A stretch of 64,000 nucleotides of DNA from Argopecten irradians (Eukaryota; Mollusca; Bivalvia; Pectinida; Pectinidae). The notes under the pieces are model-generated. The model ran no database searches and was not told where the DNA came from. It saw nothing but the letters and a program-made list of their open reading frames with translations. Positions 1 to 13,177 of the stretch are shown here, piece by piece. The first letter of the stretch is position 1; each line of letters begins with the position of its first letter. The stretch is from assembly GCF_041381155.1 (NCBI RefSeq), contig NC_091142.1:28719963-28783962 (forward strand). Reading direction: 5' to 3'. Made by a program: the position numbers and the translations under genes.

Positions 1-188
1 CAAACGAACTAGAATTCCCCAAACTGACGAACATGTCAACAAGAACAGTCCGTACAAAGGGAGACAACTGTTATAAACTCTGCCGACGCTATACCATGCA
101 TAGTGTTACTATATAAAACTTGGATTTAATTAACCGAGAAAATCACACACGTGTTCACTGCTTCACTCATGTTACCGGGGACGCCATC

Positions 189-407
189 ATGGCTTCTTAT
201 ATTTGTAATTATAAGTGCGATGTCACGATATTTAAATATCACAGGCCTAAAAGGATATAATCTGACAATGATTTAGACGAAGTTTTATTCAATTTTACCG
301 AACGAAAATCTGACGTTCATGAAGAAAGGCGACGTCCCGTACTATCGCTATTACCTGAACCTGACGCCGTGTTGGTCCTGGAATGGCTGGCGAGTTTACA
401 GCCGTGA
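189..407 (+). pseudogene. Possible decayed coding segment, unrecognised
   Basis: From an ATG in good context (GCCATCATGGCTTCT, 189) one frame reads MASYICNYKCDVTIFKYHRP, meets a single TAA, and stays open as SDNDLDEVLFNFTERKSDVH and LPEPDAVLVLEWLASLQP. Composition is protein-like and GC is higher than in the flank. The family is not recognised; it could equally be an exon by chance or transposon coding sequence. Confidence 0.22.
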
Positions 408-2370
408 GTGTTGATAATTTTTGTTAAAATCTTGTTGTAAAAACTTCAATAAACTTTTAATATACTTCATTTAAAGTTGATAAGATTATTTTCGTGCATT
501 TTTCAACGGCAAATAATGTACTAACATCCTACAATAAACACACTAAGTTGCTCGTGATCGGAACGATAGAAAGTGAAAGAAGCGGTGAACGGGCGTTGAA
601 CCGGCACGGACAAAGCAAAAATAACAGTGTTTCACAGAGCAAATATATTGATGGAGCCACGATACAGACATTAATTAGTTTGTTTACGATATTTCATATT
701 TTTTTTTTATTTTCAAAATTGATTTTATTCCCCAGCAAATTAGAGGGATGCCAGGGTTAACGTTGGGACCATGGGTTCATCCCTCTTACAACATATAGCC
801 TCTTACAGGAGGTCTCTTTCACTCCTTTCATTTAATCACATTTGATTTGCTCCATTTATTCTCCAAACTCATTTATACAAATACAAATATAGAGCATTTT
901 ACATTAATTGAAAGGGTTTCTCTTGTATTCATACATGTAATCATTTATATTATTGATGTTATGTCACCTATTTGTTAATTATGACATCATACTTTTTTTA
1001 AATCGTTGTGCATAAAATTGAGAACAAATATAGATCAACAAATTTAAAATAGGTCAGAGGGTTTCTCTTTTATTCATACATGTAATCATATATACATACA
1101 TATTATTGGGCAAACCAGTATGTGATTTAATAAAATATTGTTAATTAGTATGATCATTAGTTTCCAGTTGCAAAAAGGTGTTAACACAAACAAGTTGAAA
1201 TAACATAATAAACAATTAATGATTTCATAAGACAAGCAATGAAAAAAATAGTGATCATTGTGGGTATACCACTACAAGTTAATACAAATATTGGTGTATC
1301 TATATCAGCATTTCAAGGTTGGTCTGTAATATTATCCGAATTTCCAAAATCCAATGGTGCATATATTGTCACATCATTAAAACCATGACCGTATTTTGTC
1401 CATGTATTTTCCAAGTATATGACCAAAAATTATCGGAGCTGGTTCACTGTCGACTGATCATAGTGACCGCCATCTTGTTTACGATATTTCAGGTAATTTG
1501 TGCATATATTGTTTTTTAAGTTATAAAAAATCGGCATTTTTTTTAGTATTTCCGACAGAGAAAATCGCCCATTTTCTGACATGTAAACGTTTTTATTAAT
1601 TTTTGAAGTCCTCATGTCGAATTATATTTGGAAATGATAGCATCACTGTGTAGTTTGATTCATTCTGAAACAACATTATTAACAAAACATTGCTCAAAAG
1701 TGAACATAAAAGTAAATAAATGCAACTTTAAAAAAGTATTATCAATCCAGACTGAAAACTTCACAAAGTGCCATTGAGATGGTGCATACACTTGACAGAT
1801 GTTGCAACAATGTTCGTGTTGAACATTGTATACTTTCCTCATAGAAGATGATGAAGTCTACTAGTTTGCATGTGGTAAAGGGTTATCTGCTGATGTGTTC
1901 ACTTGAGAGTTGATGTAGATACATGGTATGCTTGAATGACATATGATTAGTTAAAAGCTTATCCGACTTGAGTCACTTTACCTGTAAATCTGTGAAGACA
2001 ATCACTTGTTTATCTGCAGTTGTGTTCACTTAATAGTTGATGTAGATACATGGTATGCTTGAATGTTATATGATAATTAAAAGTTTTATCTGTCTAAAAG
2101 AGTCACTTGATCTGTAAAACTGTGAAGACAATATCTTGTTTTATTTGCAGATGTTGTATATTCTATACAAAGGGATATTCCTTTAAGATATTAACTAGTA
2201 CTTTCATTGCAACAAAATGTAATATTCCAATCCAGTTTTAACTTCTGTAAATTTAAATCAGGGGTATCAATGTTTATACCTAATGTCTTGAGTTGGGTTA
2301 GATGTTTTAATGGAATATCCCTTGAGAGAAAATTGTTGGACATTGATTTCAACTTCACCTTACACTGTTG
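408..2370. other. Intergenic, AT-rich
   Basis: No gene seen. GGGTTTCTCTT, TATTCATACATGTAATCAT occurs twice (911 and 1057). The 127-bp duplication lies at 1885-2150. Confidence 0.6.
1885..2150 (+). repeat. 127-bp imperfect tandem duplication
   Basis: GTTGATGTAGATACATGGTA and TGCTTGAATG recur 127 bp apart, and both copies end in CTGTGAAGACAAT with a TTTGCAG or TCTGCAG word. Confidence 0.82.
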
Positions 2371-3367
2371 TTAAGGATGTATTCTTCTGAGGTTTCAGTC
2401 CCGTTGAAGTCTCGTTTCGACAAAGATCAAAGAAGTTATGAGATTTTCAAATATATTTTATCAATATCTGTAGCAAGTTGCCAGATGCAAATTTTTGTCA
2501 AAAAATTACATTTCTATTTTCAGTAGATTTTTTTATACAGGGATTTTAAGAAATGGCCCATTTGGCGGCAATTTTGAAATTGTGTCTTTTTCCTCTTTGA
2601 GCAGAGCCATAGTTTAACCATGTTTTACTGAAATTGTTTTTACTTAAATCATCAATGCACCAGCTTTTTTTAGCTGTATCGAGCTAATTTTTGCTGTTAA
2701 TCTTTACTAGGTTCGTGGTTATTAAAATATTGAGCATTACTGCGTGAAGTGATACGCTTTTGTCACTTTATTTTTACATTTAATGGTAATTTGAGCACCT
2801 TTATTTTTTACTCTAAAATACTGAAAAATAACACATATTCAAATGGGGCAAAAAAGTAAGCACACTGACCCCCCATTTTTCTGCCTAATTAAGAAAGAAC
2901 AACCCATTCCCTATTGATATGCAAAATATTAACAAAAGTGTAATACCATAAATGTTTCTATAAAGTGTTAAATTTGGCAAAAAAGGCTGAAAATGGTGTG
3001 TTTTTAGCTCAAAATTAAGGGGTAGGGGTAGCAATTGTTGTTATTCTGAGAAAAAATATGAGTCTTATTAATTAAAACTTGTATATTTTTAAAGAAGACT
3101 ACAGGAAAATAAATTCTTCAAACTTCCATACATATCAAACATCTCATAAGGAAATTATGGCTTTAAACTCTTGTGTATATGGTCAAAACGGCAAAAATCC
3201 AAAAAATCTAAGATTTTGTCAACTTGGTATCTTTGAGTGACAATAGCTCAAAAACAAGCACACCGACATATGTTTTTTCTTCTATTTTCTTGTATTTCCA
3301 AAAATCTATATGAGAAAAAAAGTTTAATACAAGAAAATTTTGACTTCTCAGATGTGTACATCCTTAA
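2371..3367. mobile_element. Non-autonomous DNA element, TTAAGGATGTA ends
   Basis: TTAAGGATGTATTCTTCTGA at 2371 mirrors TCAGATGTGTACATCCTTAA ending at 3367, giving a 997-bp element with short terminal inverted repeats. No coding capacity is seen inside; the 60-residue frames are not convincing. The ends fall on TTAA, which fits piggyBac- or Kolobok-type targeting by inference. Confidence 0.72.
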
Positions 3368-4183
3368 CATTGACAGATTGATACTGGATTTGGCAATATT
3401 TGATTGTTGGGTTAATTAATGGCATGGGCGGCCTCCAATGTATGATGTGTGTAGCATGCACAGACTGTGCTGTATTTGTTGGGTCTTCTTATATAGTGGA
3501 ACTCTTGCCCTTTCATTGTGCTACATGTATAATGATATCATTGGAACATACAGCTGAAGACACCCAACACACCTGGTCACATTAAACTGACAATGAGGCA
3601 GCCAGTCGTTCTACTTGCCAGTATATGCTGAGCTCAGCAGGAGCATAACCACCACTTTCATACAATTTGCCCAGATGGTAAAAAGTTCAAACTATGATTG
3701 AAATTTAAAACATGTAAAAACCAACACAAACTTTCAAAAAGAATAAACATTAGTCTTGCATCATTTTTATTCTATATATCATTATTCATTGTTCATATTT
3801 ATTTCTCATACAATATTTTCAAGATCTTTGGAGCATTTATTTTTGACAACCTTATAAGATTAAACATTCCCATTATTTAACCAATTTCCAAATATTTGAT
3901 CCACATTATCCTATAATAAACAACAGTCATTCTGCGAAAGCACGGAATTTTCAATCTTTTATTTCAATCAATATTGATTGAAAATAACCTGAACATGTAC
4001 TATTACCTCTATTATGATCTATCTTTAATATTTCAATATATCATTACCCTGTCTAGAATCTGAGCTACGCCTCCTTCAGTACTTTCAGTACTTTGATTTT
4101 AATATGCGTGTACGAGGTGACGGCCGCTGTCGGCCATCGTAATTTGCTTTCCTTTTGAATGTCATAATGGTTGCAGGATAAAC
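3368..4183. other. Intergenic, no gene seen
   Basis: Only frames of about 60 codons without protein-like composition. Nothing else recognised. Confidence 0.6.
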
Positions 4184-4333
4184 AGAATACACGGTTAATA
4201 TCTTACAATACAAGTTTTATTTTGGTGCTCGACACGGAAAGCCGAGATGACTCGGCAAAGCCTCGTCATCTCGGCTTTCCTAAGTCTCGCACCAAAATAA
4301 ACCTTGTATTGTAAGATACTAACCATGTATTCT
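4184..4333. repeat. 150-bp near-perfect palindrome (foldback element)
   Basis: The left arm AGAATACACGGTTAATATCT and onward pairs over about 72 bp with the right arm ending ACCATGTATTCT. The centre is GAAAGCCGAGATGACTCGG against its mirror. It can fold into a long hairpin. No coding sequence. Confidence 0.85.
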
Positions 4334-4538
4334 CTATAACTATATTTCTTGTTTATCGTTTGTCATTTGAAAAAAAAGGTCGACCGGATGGCGGAAGCTT
4401 GAAAAAACGCGACGTTTTGGAACGACTTTGTCATCCAGCTGTTCCATTAATCTCGTTTTTGGGTGTCATAATTTTTATTATAATGTAATAACATTTCAAT
4501 AATTTTTATTTTCATAAATCTTTCTAAAGTAAATATAT

Positions 4539-4689
4539 GGAATGAATGTATATTTCTAATTTTCATAACGACTTTGAATAGCAGAAGCTATCTACATTTG
4601 CAAAGAGCGCTAACGCGCCTCACGGGATATGAAGATAGCTTCTGCTATTCATAGCCGCTATGAAAATTAGAAAAAATACCTTCAATTCC
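4539..4689. repeat. 151-bp inverted repeat (foldback element)
   Basis: GGAATGAATGTATATTTCTA and TAGCAGAAGCTATCT on the left mirror AGATAGCTTCTGCTA and ACCTTCAATTCC on the right, with a GC-rich loop (GAGCGCTAACGCGCC). Confidence 0.8.
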
Positions 4690-4694
4690 AATAT

Positions 4695-6290
4695 GAAGAT
4701 AAAATCCGAGAATGACGAATTACACGATGTGACGTCACAATATAGACATCGTCGCTGCGTTTTGATTTGGTAAAATAACCCCTTGAAAAATCAATGGAAA
4801 CGCACGTTTTAAACCTGTTTCATTTAATAAAATATTACGATTTTTGTATATAAATTGATATCACTATTGTTTTTGTAATTTTATAGGGTTGTGAAATAAA
4901 TTTTTTAGGCAATCTTTTGTGAGAATCTGCTACGACGATTCTCATAGTTTGCAAACAAAATTTGTAGTTCAGCAATTCCAGAAAAAATGGTCCCACTTTT
5001 TTCAAAATTTTATCAATTGTCGCTTGCCGATTTCACAATCAAATGTTAGACGACGGTCTTAGGCTGCATGGCAATACAGGAATGGAGTTATTTCCGCCAA
5101 CCTTCTCTTGCATGCGTTGCTTACATTGTATTTAGAATAAACTTGAAAATTGCTTTTTTTTTCGATGTCGCATTGCTTATGTAGTAGGGCAGTTAAAATA
5201 TATTTGTATCTATTGCTCACATTTTCGAAACACGTTATGATAAAGGAACAAAATCATAACAATTTATCAAAAACAAAACTCTTGATCAGAAATATCTCGG
5301 ATGATTCTCAAAGTTTTTCTAAACTCCGTAACGCCTTACATCCGTAACTAAGTGCTATGGACAAAGATGAACAAACAGAAGAATCGTTTTTCCTGTCTAA
5401 TGCGTGGTTTTGAACATCACCAATAGATTTAGTGGATGATTTTTTGTTAACATGAAGAAGCGATTTAGGAAAATATGATGGACGGGAAGGGAAGGAACAC
5501 AAGGTGCGTTATATACTGACATATGATGATAGAGTAACTAGAATAATATACCTGCCTATCTCTTCGTATGCCCAAATACTCAACTTGCCAAATGTGAATA
5601 AATCTCTTCACAGAGATAATAATTTCTGTAAATTTTGGATGTGGAATTAGTGATTCATAAAAGATTTCTAACTTCCGTATCACAGCATAAGCAGGTTTGA
5701 ATGATGTATCAATTAAAAACTTAATCCTCGAATCGGTTGAAAGTTTGAATATACTTTCTAGTTTTAGTCGAGGCTCATTTTCAATTCAAATCGATACGCT
5801 AGATAGAGGTTTGTCGCCGTTGTGTTGCTTGATACTTATAAAGTATGGCAAATTTGTAATATCACATAATATTTAACACTTGTTGCTGTTATTAATTACC
5901 AAAGGGAAATTATACCCAATGTATTATCAGGTGATTATTCCATAACATGTATACATATAACTAAACGAATTTTCACGTAAAAACATTTTGCTTATGCTTA
6001 GTGGATATATTTCCTAACATCCGTAACGAAAATAAGAGATAGTAAAATTTCACATGTCGTTATTCGAATTCTGATAGAGATATGTGTGTGAAATTTTCAG
6101 AAAATTTTCTATACATGCATATCTTCAACGACTTTATTTTTTCATCGATTTTATATTTAAGTGGGACCATTTTTCTGGAAAGGCTGACAAAAGGTCCAAT
6201 ATTTCTGTCAAGGTTGATAAGTTTTTGTATATACGTTTCCATTGATTTTCCAGGGGGTTATTTTCTAGCATTTTCATGAGAAATTATTGC
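4695..6290. repeat. Inverted pair of a dispersed repeat family
   Basis: 4695-5000 (ATCCGAGAATGACGAATT through CCAGAAAAAATGGTCCCAC) is partly mirrored by 6120-6265 (GTGGGACCATTTTTCTGGA through ACGTTTCCATTGATTTTCCA). Relatives lie at 35985-36175 and, inverted, at 39985-40265. The middle (5000-6120) has no recognisable gene. Possibly one decayed DNA element with long arms. Confidence 0.55.
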
Positions 6291-6609
6291 AACACAATAT
6301 TGCAACACCATATAAACTTAACTTTCCACAGGTTCAGTTGAAAATGGCGTTCGTCGAAACAATATGTCATACATGTATATCAACACGCGCTAAAAATATC
6401 CTTGTATGTCAACCAGTTCCGCTATTTACTTTACCAGTATATATACGTAAATGTTAATTGGATTCATAGGTCATAATTTAATATTAAAAGATATTCTTTT
6501 TCACAATTATTTGTGTCTAATGCTTCAGTGTCCAATTTCGTCACGAGATGTTTGCATTATTTGTTTAATTAACTTTAGTTTGTGAAACAGAAACCACGCA
6601 CGTATTTGC

Positions 6610-7540
6610 TTTCCCAATTTGTTTGGAGAATACAAGGGAGTGTCCTCGGACCCATTCTTTTTCTGATATACGTCAATGATATTACTGTGTGGTTAAACTC
6701 TTTGCTGACGATACCAAACTATATTCCAAAATCAACAATGTACAAGAACTCCAACTGAACATTGACAAGATCACAGAATGGACAGATAAATGACTCATGA
6801 AAATTAATAAATAAAAATGTAAGCACATGGAAATAGGTAACCTTCCCATAATCAACCAATGCAGTATAAAAGATGGTAGAAAAAGGATACCTTTGGAGAA
6901 AATCAGTACTGAAAATGATCTTTGAGTATTAGTGGACAAAAAATTGAAGTTCACTGGTCAAGTAATCAAATCTGTAGCAAAAGCCAACAGCATATTGGGA
7001 ACTATTTTCAGAACTTTCGTGTATCTCGAAAATCAAACCCTTACTACACTCCACAAAACTCTTGTCAGACCTCATTTAGAATATTGTTCTGTGATATGGT
7101 CTTCACGGTTGAAGAAAGACAATCAAAGCAATAGAAAATGTATAGAGAAGAGGAACCAAAAGACTAACAAACCTCGAAAACCTTTCATCTCCGAACAGGA
7201 TAAGGGCTTTGGGAATTCCAACACTGGAATACAGCCGATTAAGGACAGATATATTGGAAACCTATAAAGTCATCAAGAAAAGAGACATTATCATCAGCGA
7301 AAATATGTACACCCCAATTAGGCATACCGGAACAAGGGGACATGGCAAAAAGCTGTTCAAGAAATCATTTTGTCTTAATACATCAAAAATGCTTTTAGTA
7401 ACAGAATCATTGAGTCATGGAATACCCTGCCCAGTGATATGGTAAACGCAGAGAATATTAACATCTTAAGAACCACGTCAACTATTGATTTATGTATCAT
7501 ACTAGAAACTACGAAATGGACTATTTTATAGACACATGCA
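6610..7540 (+). mobile_element. Jockey/CR1-like LINE, 3' RT fragment, decayed
   Basis: A plus-strand relic. In shifting frames one reads a GSVLGPILFLIYVND-like block, FADDTKLYSKI, WTDK, then LVRPHLEYCSVIWS and LGIPTLEYSRLRTDILETYK, and finally a TRGHGKKLFKKSFCLN segment. These are the RT thumb and C-terminal blocks of Jockey-superfamily LINEs. Frame changes near 6690, 6930 and 7200 show it is an old, dead copy with no 5' part. Confidence 0.8.
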
Positions 7541-7826
7541 AACGCAATCACACGTATAACTTTTAACTATTTATGTAAATATTACTATATTTTCATATAA
7601 GCCAATAATGGCTTTCCAATAATGTTGGACTGATGAGTTCTGATGATATTGTATCCAATGATCATTTAGCTGGTTTAAAACATTTAATAATTGACTAAAA
7701 TTAATAGTAAATATGACTTCACTTGGAGCTATTGTTGACATACATAGCATAATGGTCATTGCTATCACTTTGGTTTAGTTTTGTTGAGATATGAAAACCG
7801 CATTTTCATTGGTCGACTGAACATAG

Positions 7827-8098
7827 TCACATCGAATATGAATTGAAAAGAGATTTTTTTTGACGTGGGATCCGCCAAGGCTCAAGGGTTTCAGAGAAAG
7901 TATCGTACTGAATACACTTGGCTAACAAAGTTGATACCAATACATATAATATTGGAATCAAGATGACGACAACGTGACTCTTGTTGTCATGTAAAAATGA
8001 TGTTTGATATTTTCTATTATTGATTACACCAGTAGTGTTTGTCGCAAGATCTTCGTGCTGATCAGGAGTATTCACATCTTTTGGATCAAGTAATGAAT
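7827..8098 (-). other. Possible membrane-protein exon, unrecognised
   Basis: A minus-strand frame without an ATG reads DPKDVNTPDQHEDLATNTTG, then a hydrophobic stretch VVVILIPILYVLVSTLLA followed by WRIPRQKKS and a stop. The layout (polar segment, one membrane helix, basic tail) is that of a last exon of a single-pass protein. No partner exon was found, so chance is likely. Confidence 0.18.
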
Positions 8099-9007
8099 TT
8101 CAAAGTCATTTTTAATATCAGGCGATGAATATCTTTGGTGGCATAACTAAATGAGTTGAAAATATCTACAAGCAATTGAGCTATTCAAGAAGAGTACCAA
8201 TTTTGGTAAGGCGACAATTTGGTGTATGTCCGATCACAGTATTGTTTTATAATTCTTATTTCTGAAGGACACCTAGATGCATAGCACAGTCAACATTTCA
8301 AGTTCTAACTCGTGACTTTTGTATAATCCTCGAAAACAGATAAAGCTCTGTCACATTTTCCATTAAATATATCTTTATATGTAATACACAAATGTGGAGA
8401 ACAAACCTTTGGCTGCACCATATACGTAATGGTAGGCAATAGATCCCATTTTAGTAATGTATTGATGTAAAGCAACTTATTATCGAATGTCACTGATTTT
8501 CGCGTTTTCACTTTCATTTACGTTAATTGGAAATTATAAAATAAAATTCGTGAAAATCCATCACCGCGAATAAGTTCTAATCACAATTAATAAAAAAATC
8601 AGTCGTTTCGAAAATAAAAAGGTCTACAATATCAACATGCATGTGGTATATTTATTGAGCTGGATATTTAAAAAAAAATAGATATAAATAATGTCAAGAA
8701 AAACGAGAAAACATGTTTTCATTGTGTAAAAGGTATAATTCAACAGATCTTTAACAGTTAGGCCCTGGTAAAATTAAACGGCAAATATTGTGTAATATCA
8801 AAGCAATAAAATAGATAACACATGGCACAAACAACGTTTGATCCCGAGTATAAGTTGTGTTCATAACACAAGTCATATCTATAGTTCCCATCTCTCTTCA
8901 CAGTAAGAAAAATAGTGTGGAATTCATCTGAACCAGATCCAGAATCTTCCATCGTCTTGGAGGCAGTATGTATTAGCACGTGTTGAAGTCTTCTGATAGT
9001 AAAATGT

Positions 9008-9301
<294 letters not shown>

Positions 9302-10599
9302 TCAATAAAATTATTAGCAAAGACTAAGAATAAATAAGAGCAGAATATCATACATTTTTTCTTGATTCCAAAAAGAGTAACGAGAATTTGAAAAACAATT
9401 TTAACTTTCCGATAATTAGCATTCCTTAATTTCATCGTTTTGACGACATTATAAGATAGGCAGCTGTAATGCATGGCTAGTCATGTAATAGACAACATAA
9501 GTGTATTGCACTGAATACCCGGGTTCATTATCAAATACCACTTGTAACACTCTTGCAGTTCTCTCATCAATAACTTCACTTTTTTGTTTGTCATCACGCT
9601 ATATTTTGATGGAATTATATTTTTATTATAAATAAAACCATAGAAAATGAAATGGTTATAATAGAATAGTAACTCGTTAACTATTAATGTTCAATCAACA
9701 TTTAACGAGTGTGTACTGTATATTGATGCAATAGGTATTTATATATCGTATGTTTATCCTTAATACAACTACAAAAAGTATATTACAACAGTTTATCATT
9801 AAAATCGTTAAAGTGAAATTTACTGAAACATTAGTCAATATCACCTGCTCGTAAGTAAGAAATGTGTGTTGCTTTAAGTAATTAAAGTAATACATGTATT
9901 CAAAATTAATTTAAAGTAAGCACAATATACTCAGTAAAGAATCGATGCTGAAGCAAGCATTATTTAAACATAATTGTGCTATCATCAAAGTACTATTAAT
10001 AAACTTTACCCTTTATTTAAGTCAGTATAGATTGTAATTCCAATTCTTATGTAAGATTAAATTAAGTAATTTTGATTGCCATTTATAGACGTTACCTAAC
10101 AGATCAGGGTGTTTTATTTTCCGGTGCTGTATATCCACACAGTCAAGGGATGCAACACCAAGGATTTATGAATCCTTGTTAAAACACATGATGCTGGTAC
10201 ATATATACAAAAGCTGATATATTCACGCTGCAAATACTAACCCCAAACAGTAATAGAGTATATATTTGGTTTAATCATTATGTGATATTACCATAACGAT
10301 ATTCGAAAAATGGATATATCACTTGATTTAAAACATAATTAATGAGCGATGTAAATTATTATCAAAATGCAGGCCTATCAATTTGATGAAATGATTTACA
10401 AAGTTAAAATTGATCGACAGACAATAAATATATATATAAACTATAAAAAAAATCTTTCAGATTATACTACATTCCATTACACGCCCTTCAGTTTAACATA
10501 CATAATTTATAGAGTTGCACATTCCTACATCAATATTTATATTTATATATAAATGTAATTGTGTAATTGATTAAACAAAACAAACAAAAAATAAGCCAG

Positions 10600-10850
10600 T
10601 AAAATATAGTTACCTGCGATTTTGTCGAGAGGGCAAAATAATGATATGTTTGTCCAGTGTTTGTCTCTGAGTGAAAGTTGGTAGCAACCGTAACCTGTAA
10701 AGCTACATCCATGGACGCAATGCTGAATGTTTTGATTGGTTCGACATCTTCTTTCTATTAGTGAAAGGTATAGCATCTCGTTGGTTCGTATATCATCCCA
10801 TAATCCTTCACTAACCATCACACTCAACACATTTTTAAAGCAGACGACAC
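10600..10850 (-). promoter_or_regulatory. DYNLL paralog A promoter and non-coding exon 1
   Basis: Reading the minus strand, TCGTCTGCT starts at 10847, GATATACGA at 10794, a CCAAT box follows (AACCAATCAAAAC), GCGTCC starts at 10718, and a splice donor CGCAG|GTAACT lies at 10614/10613. The same motifs in the same order precede the other three DYNLL copies. GATATA to GCGTCC is 76 bp here and 77-78 bp in the others. The transcription start is not determined; it is inferred to lie between GCGTCC and the donor. The intron runs from 10613 to just before the ATG at 9277. Confidence 0.7.
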
Positions 10851-13177
10851 AACCATAGCCTCCTTCATACTTGAACCACTTCATACCTGACCTAGTTTAT
10901 TGAACAGAAAAACGACTGTTGGAATAAACATATAAAAGGAAGCAAACAAGATCACAAACATTACAGTCAGGGATAGCATATGACATGATACAATATGATA
11001 ACGGCCAAACAATGACAACTATAGAATAACAAAAATGTAACGCATTCTAAATCATCACAATGACCATCAAGTAATGTAATGTAAAAAATGAAGTAAAATA
11101 CAAAAAAAAAATGTAATAAATTTACAATCTTTTGCAAGGTAGCAAATTTCACAGAAGTAGCCAGCAATTAACATACCATGTGACGTCAGAAATTATACTT
11201 CAAATTTCAGCCATTAAATAACAAATCAGCTATAACTAAAGTCATTATGAAATATATAAACATGATTCAAAGTATCTGACAAAAAGGAAGTTTTTATAAG
11301 GGTAACCAGTAATTATATAAGTGGATAATAATGTTGTAAATTAATAAATATAATAGAATAACTAGCAAACCACATTTCAGTACCCAACAAATAGACAACA
11401 ATGAAACAACCTTTATTTCAATCATACGCAACTAGCAAACAATGTTTAGCAAGCTTTATTGTTATGAACAGCAAATAGTAATCAATGAATATCTTTAATT
11501 CAATGATACGTAACAATTAAACAATATTTATCAAACATGTGTACGTAACAAAACAATTATAACGAGCTCAGTTATCATGAATAGCAACTTGAGTTGCAAA
11601 GCAATGTTTCATAGCTTTATTATAATGATAAGCCATGATTCACTTTAACGAACAGAAAGCAGGTAGCAAACAATGTGTTACAAACTTTTTATAATGATCG
11701 ATAAACAGGTAGCAAACAGTTTATAGCAAACTTAATCATGACAAATAGAAAAGTTGCAAACAATGTCTAATATGTTTTTCATCATGATATTGAGCAAGTA
11801 ATAAATAGAAAGTAAACTTAATTATGACGAACAGAAAAGTTACAAGCAATGTTTTACATGCTTTTATTATTGTCCCCCAAACGCGAATATTTTTGTTAGT
11901 TTATGCTGTAAAAAACTAGCTTAACTGTATCGATATCTCAATTATATTACAACTATTACATGACTACAAACCAGTGTCAAATAGCATTATACAATAACAG
12001 AATTGAAATTGAATTGACTCCTGATCAAAAGGTTGTGCGTCCTAATCATGGCAGTGTCAATTTAGCTTTAGGGTAACTTTCTTTATTAGTTCACATTTTT
12101 CATTTTATTTCCGAATATCAACATACACGTTTAAAGACAAATTTGTAGCAAAATGCTTACTGGCGTAATTATTACACTTGTAAAATAAAATGTTTTGGAT
12201 TTAAACACTTCTAAATAATGTTACACTCGATTTTCAAAATAGCAGTTTCTAATTACAATTCATAAATACAATAAACACACCATTTACTGTTAATCAAAGT
12301 TAAATTTCTAAAAGGATATTACCAATTGTTACAAAATATGCAAATATGTTAAAATAATTAGCAAAGTTTCGACATCCCAATGATATTACATTTACTAACT
12401 AAAAGTATAATACTGTCTCCGAATGCACATGTAATTGATATTACACATTGTAAAACATCATGTTACGATTACCAAAACTGCTGTATATCTCATAACTTGA
12501 GGCTTATGAAGAAAAGCCAGGTTTAAATGTAAAAATAAGTTGTTTTATCAACCTTACTATGTATCCCAATTAGTCTATAGCTTATTATCTATGGGTACAG
12601 TGTTATTGCGGTTCATATCATTTACTAATCCTAAATTTATAGTGACAGCCTTAATAGAGTAATCTGTTTGGCCGAGCGATATAGGCGGGAGAGTCATTGT
12701 TCTCCCAGACTCAGTAACAGGATGATGTCATAACTTGATCTCTGAAGAAAATCTGTTATTTCAACTTGGAATTTTTTACCAATTGATTCATCAATTTCTA
12801 CCATCTACTTTCCATGGATTTTTACTCATAATGAACGTTTTCTGTGTGACTTTTAATACGAGGATTACGTTGTAATCGGTTAGTTTCACGTAACAAGGAA
12901 TGACGATGTTTTCACATACTTTAGTGTGTATATGATCAGTAGCCAGTGTCTTTCAAGAAAAGAGCTTTAAGGACAAACTTTCGTAAATATGCTAATCTAA
13001 ATCCTGTTATAGATGACGATCTATCAAATATCTTCTTGGGAAAGCTTAGTGTGTGTTAAGAGACGATATTTGGACAAAGTTTTCCTCAAGTTATTTTATC
13101 ATAGCTACTCGTCGTACAGAATCTAGGCCTAGTTCGAGTTCAAGGGACAATCCGTGGGATTCTTCGAATCCAAGTAA
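10851..13177. other. Intergenic upstream of DYNLL A and of the DIRS element
   Basis: AT-rich with the degenerate array at 11340-11880. From about 12650 the composition changes (GGCCGAGCGATATAGGCGGG) and the DIRS 5' non-coding part may begin, but no terminal repeat was identified. Confidence 0.5.
11340..11880 (+). repeat. Degenerate tandem repeat around AGCAAACAATGT
   Basis: Phrases such as AACAGAAAGCAGGTAGCAAA, AGCAAACAATGTGTTACAAA and TTTATAATGA recur at loose spacing of roughly 50-70 bp. This looks like an old array that has drifted. Confidence 0.55.

Noticed and set aside
10543-10884. 113-codon minus-strand frame
   Set aside because: Overlaps the DYNLL A promoter and non-coding first exon; no protein family seen.
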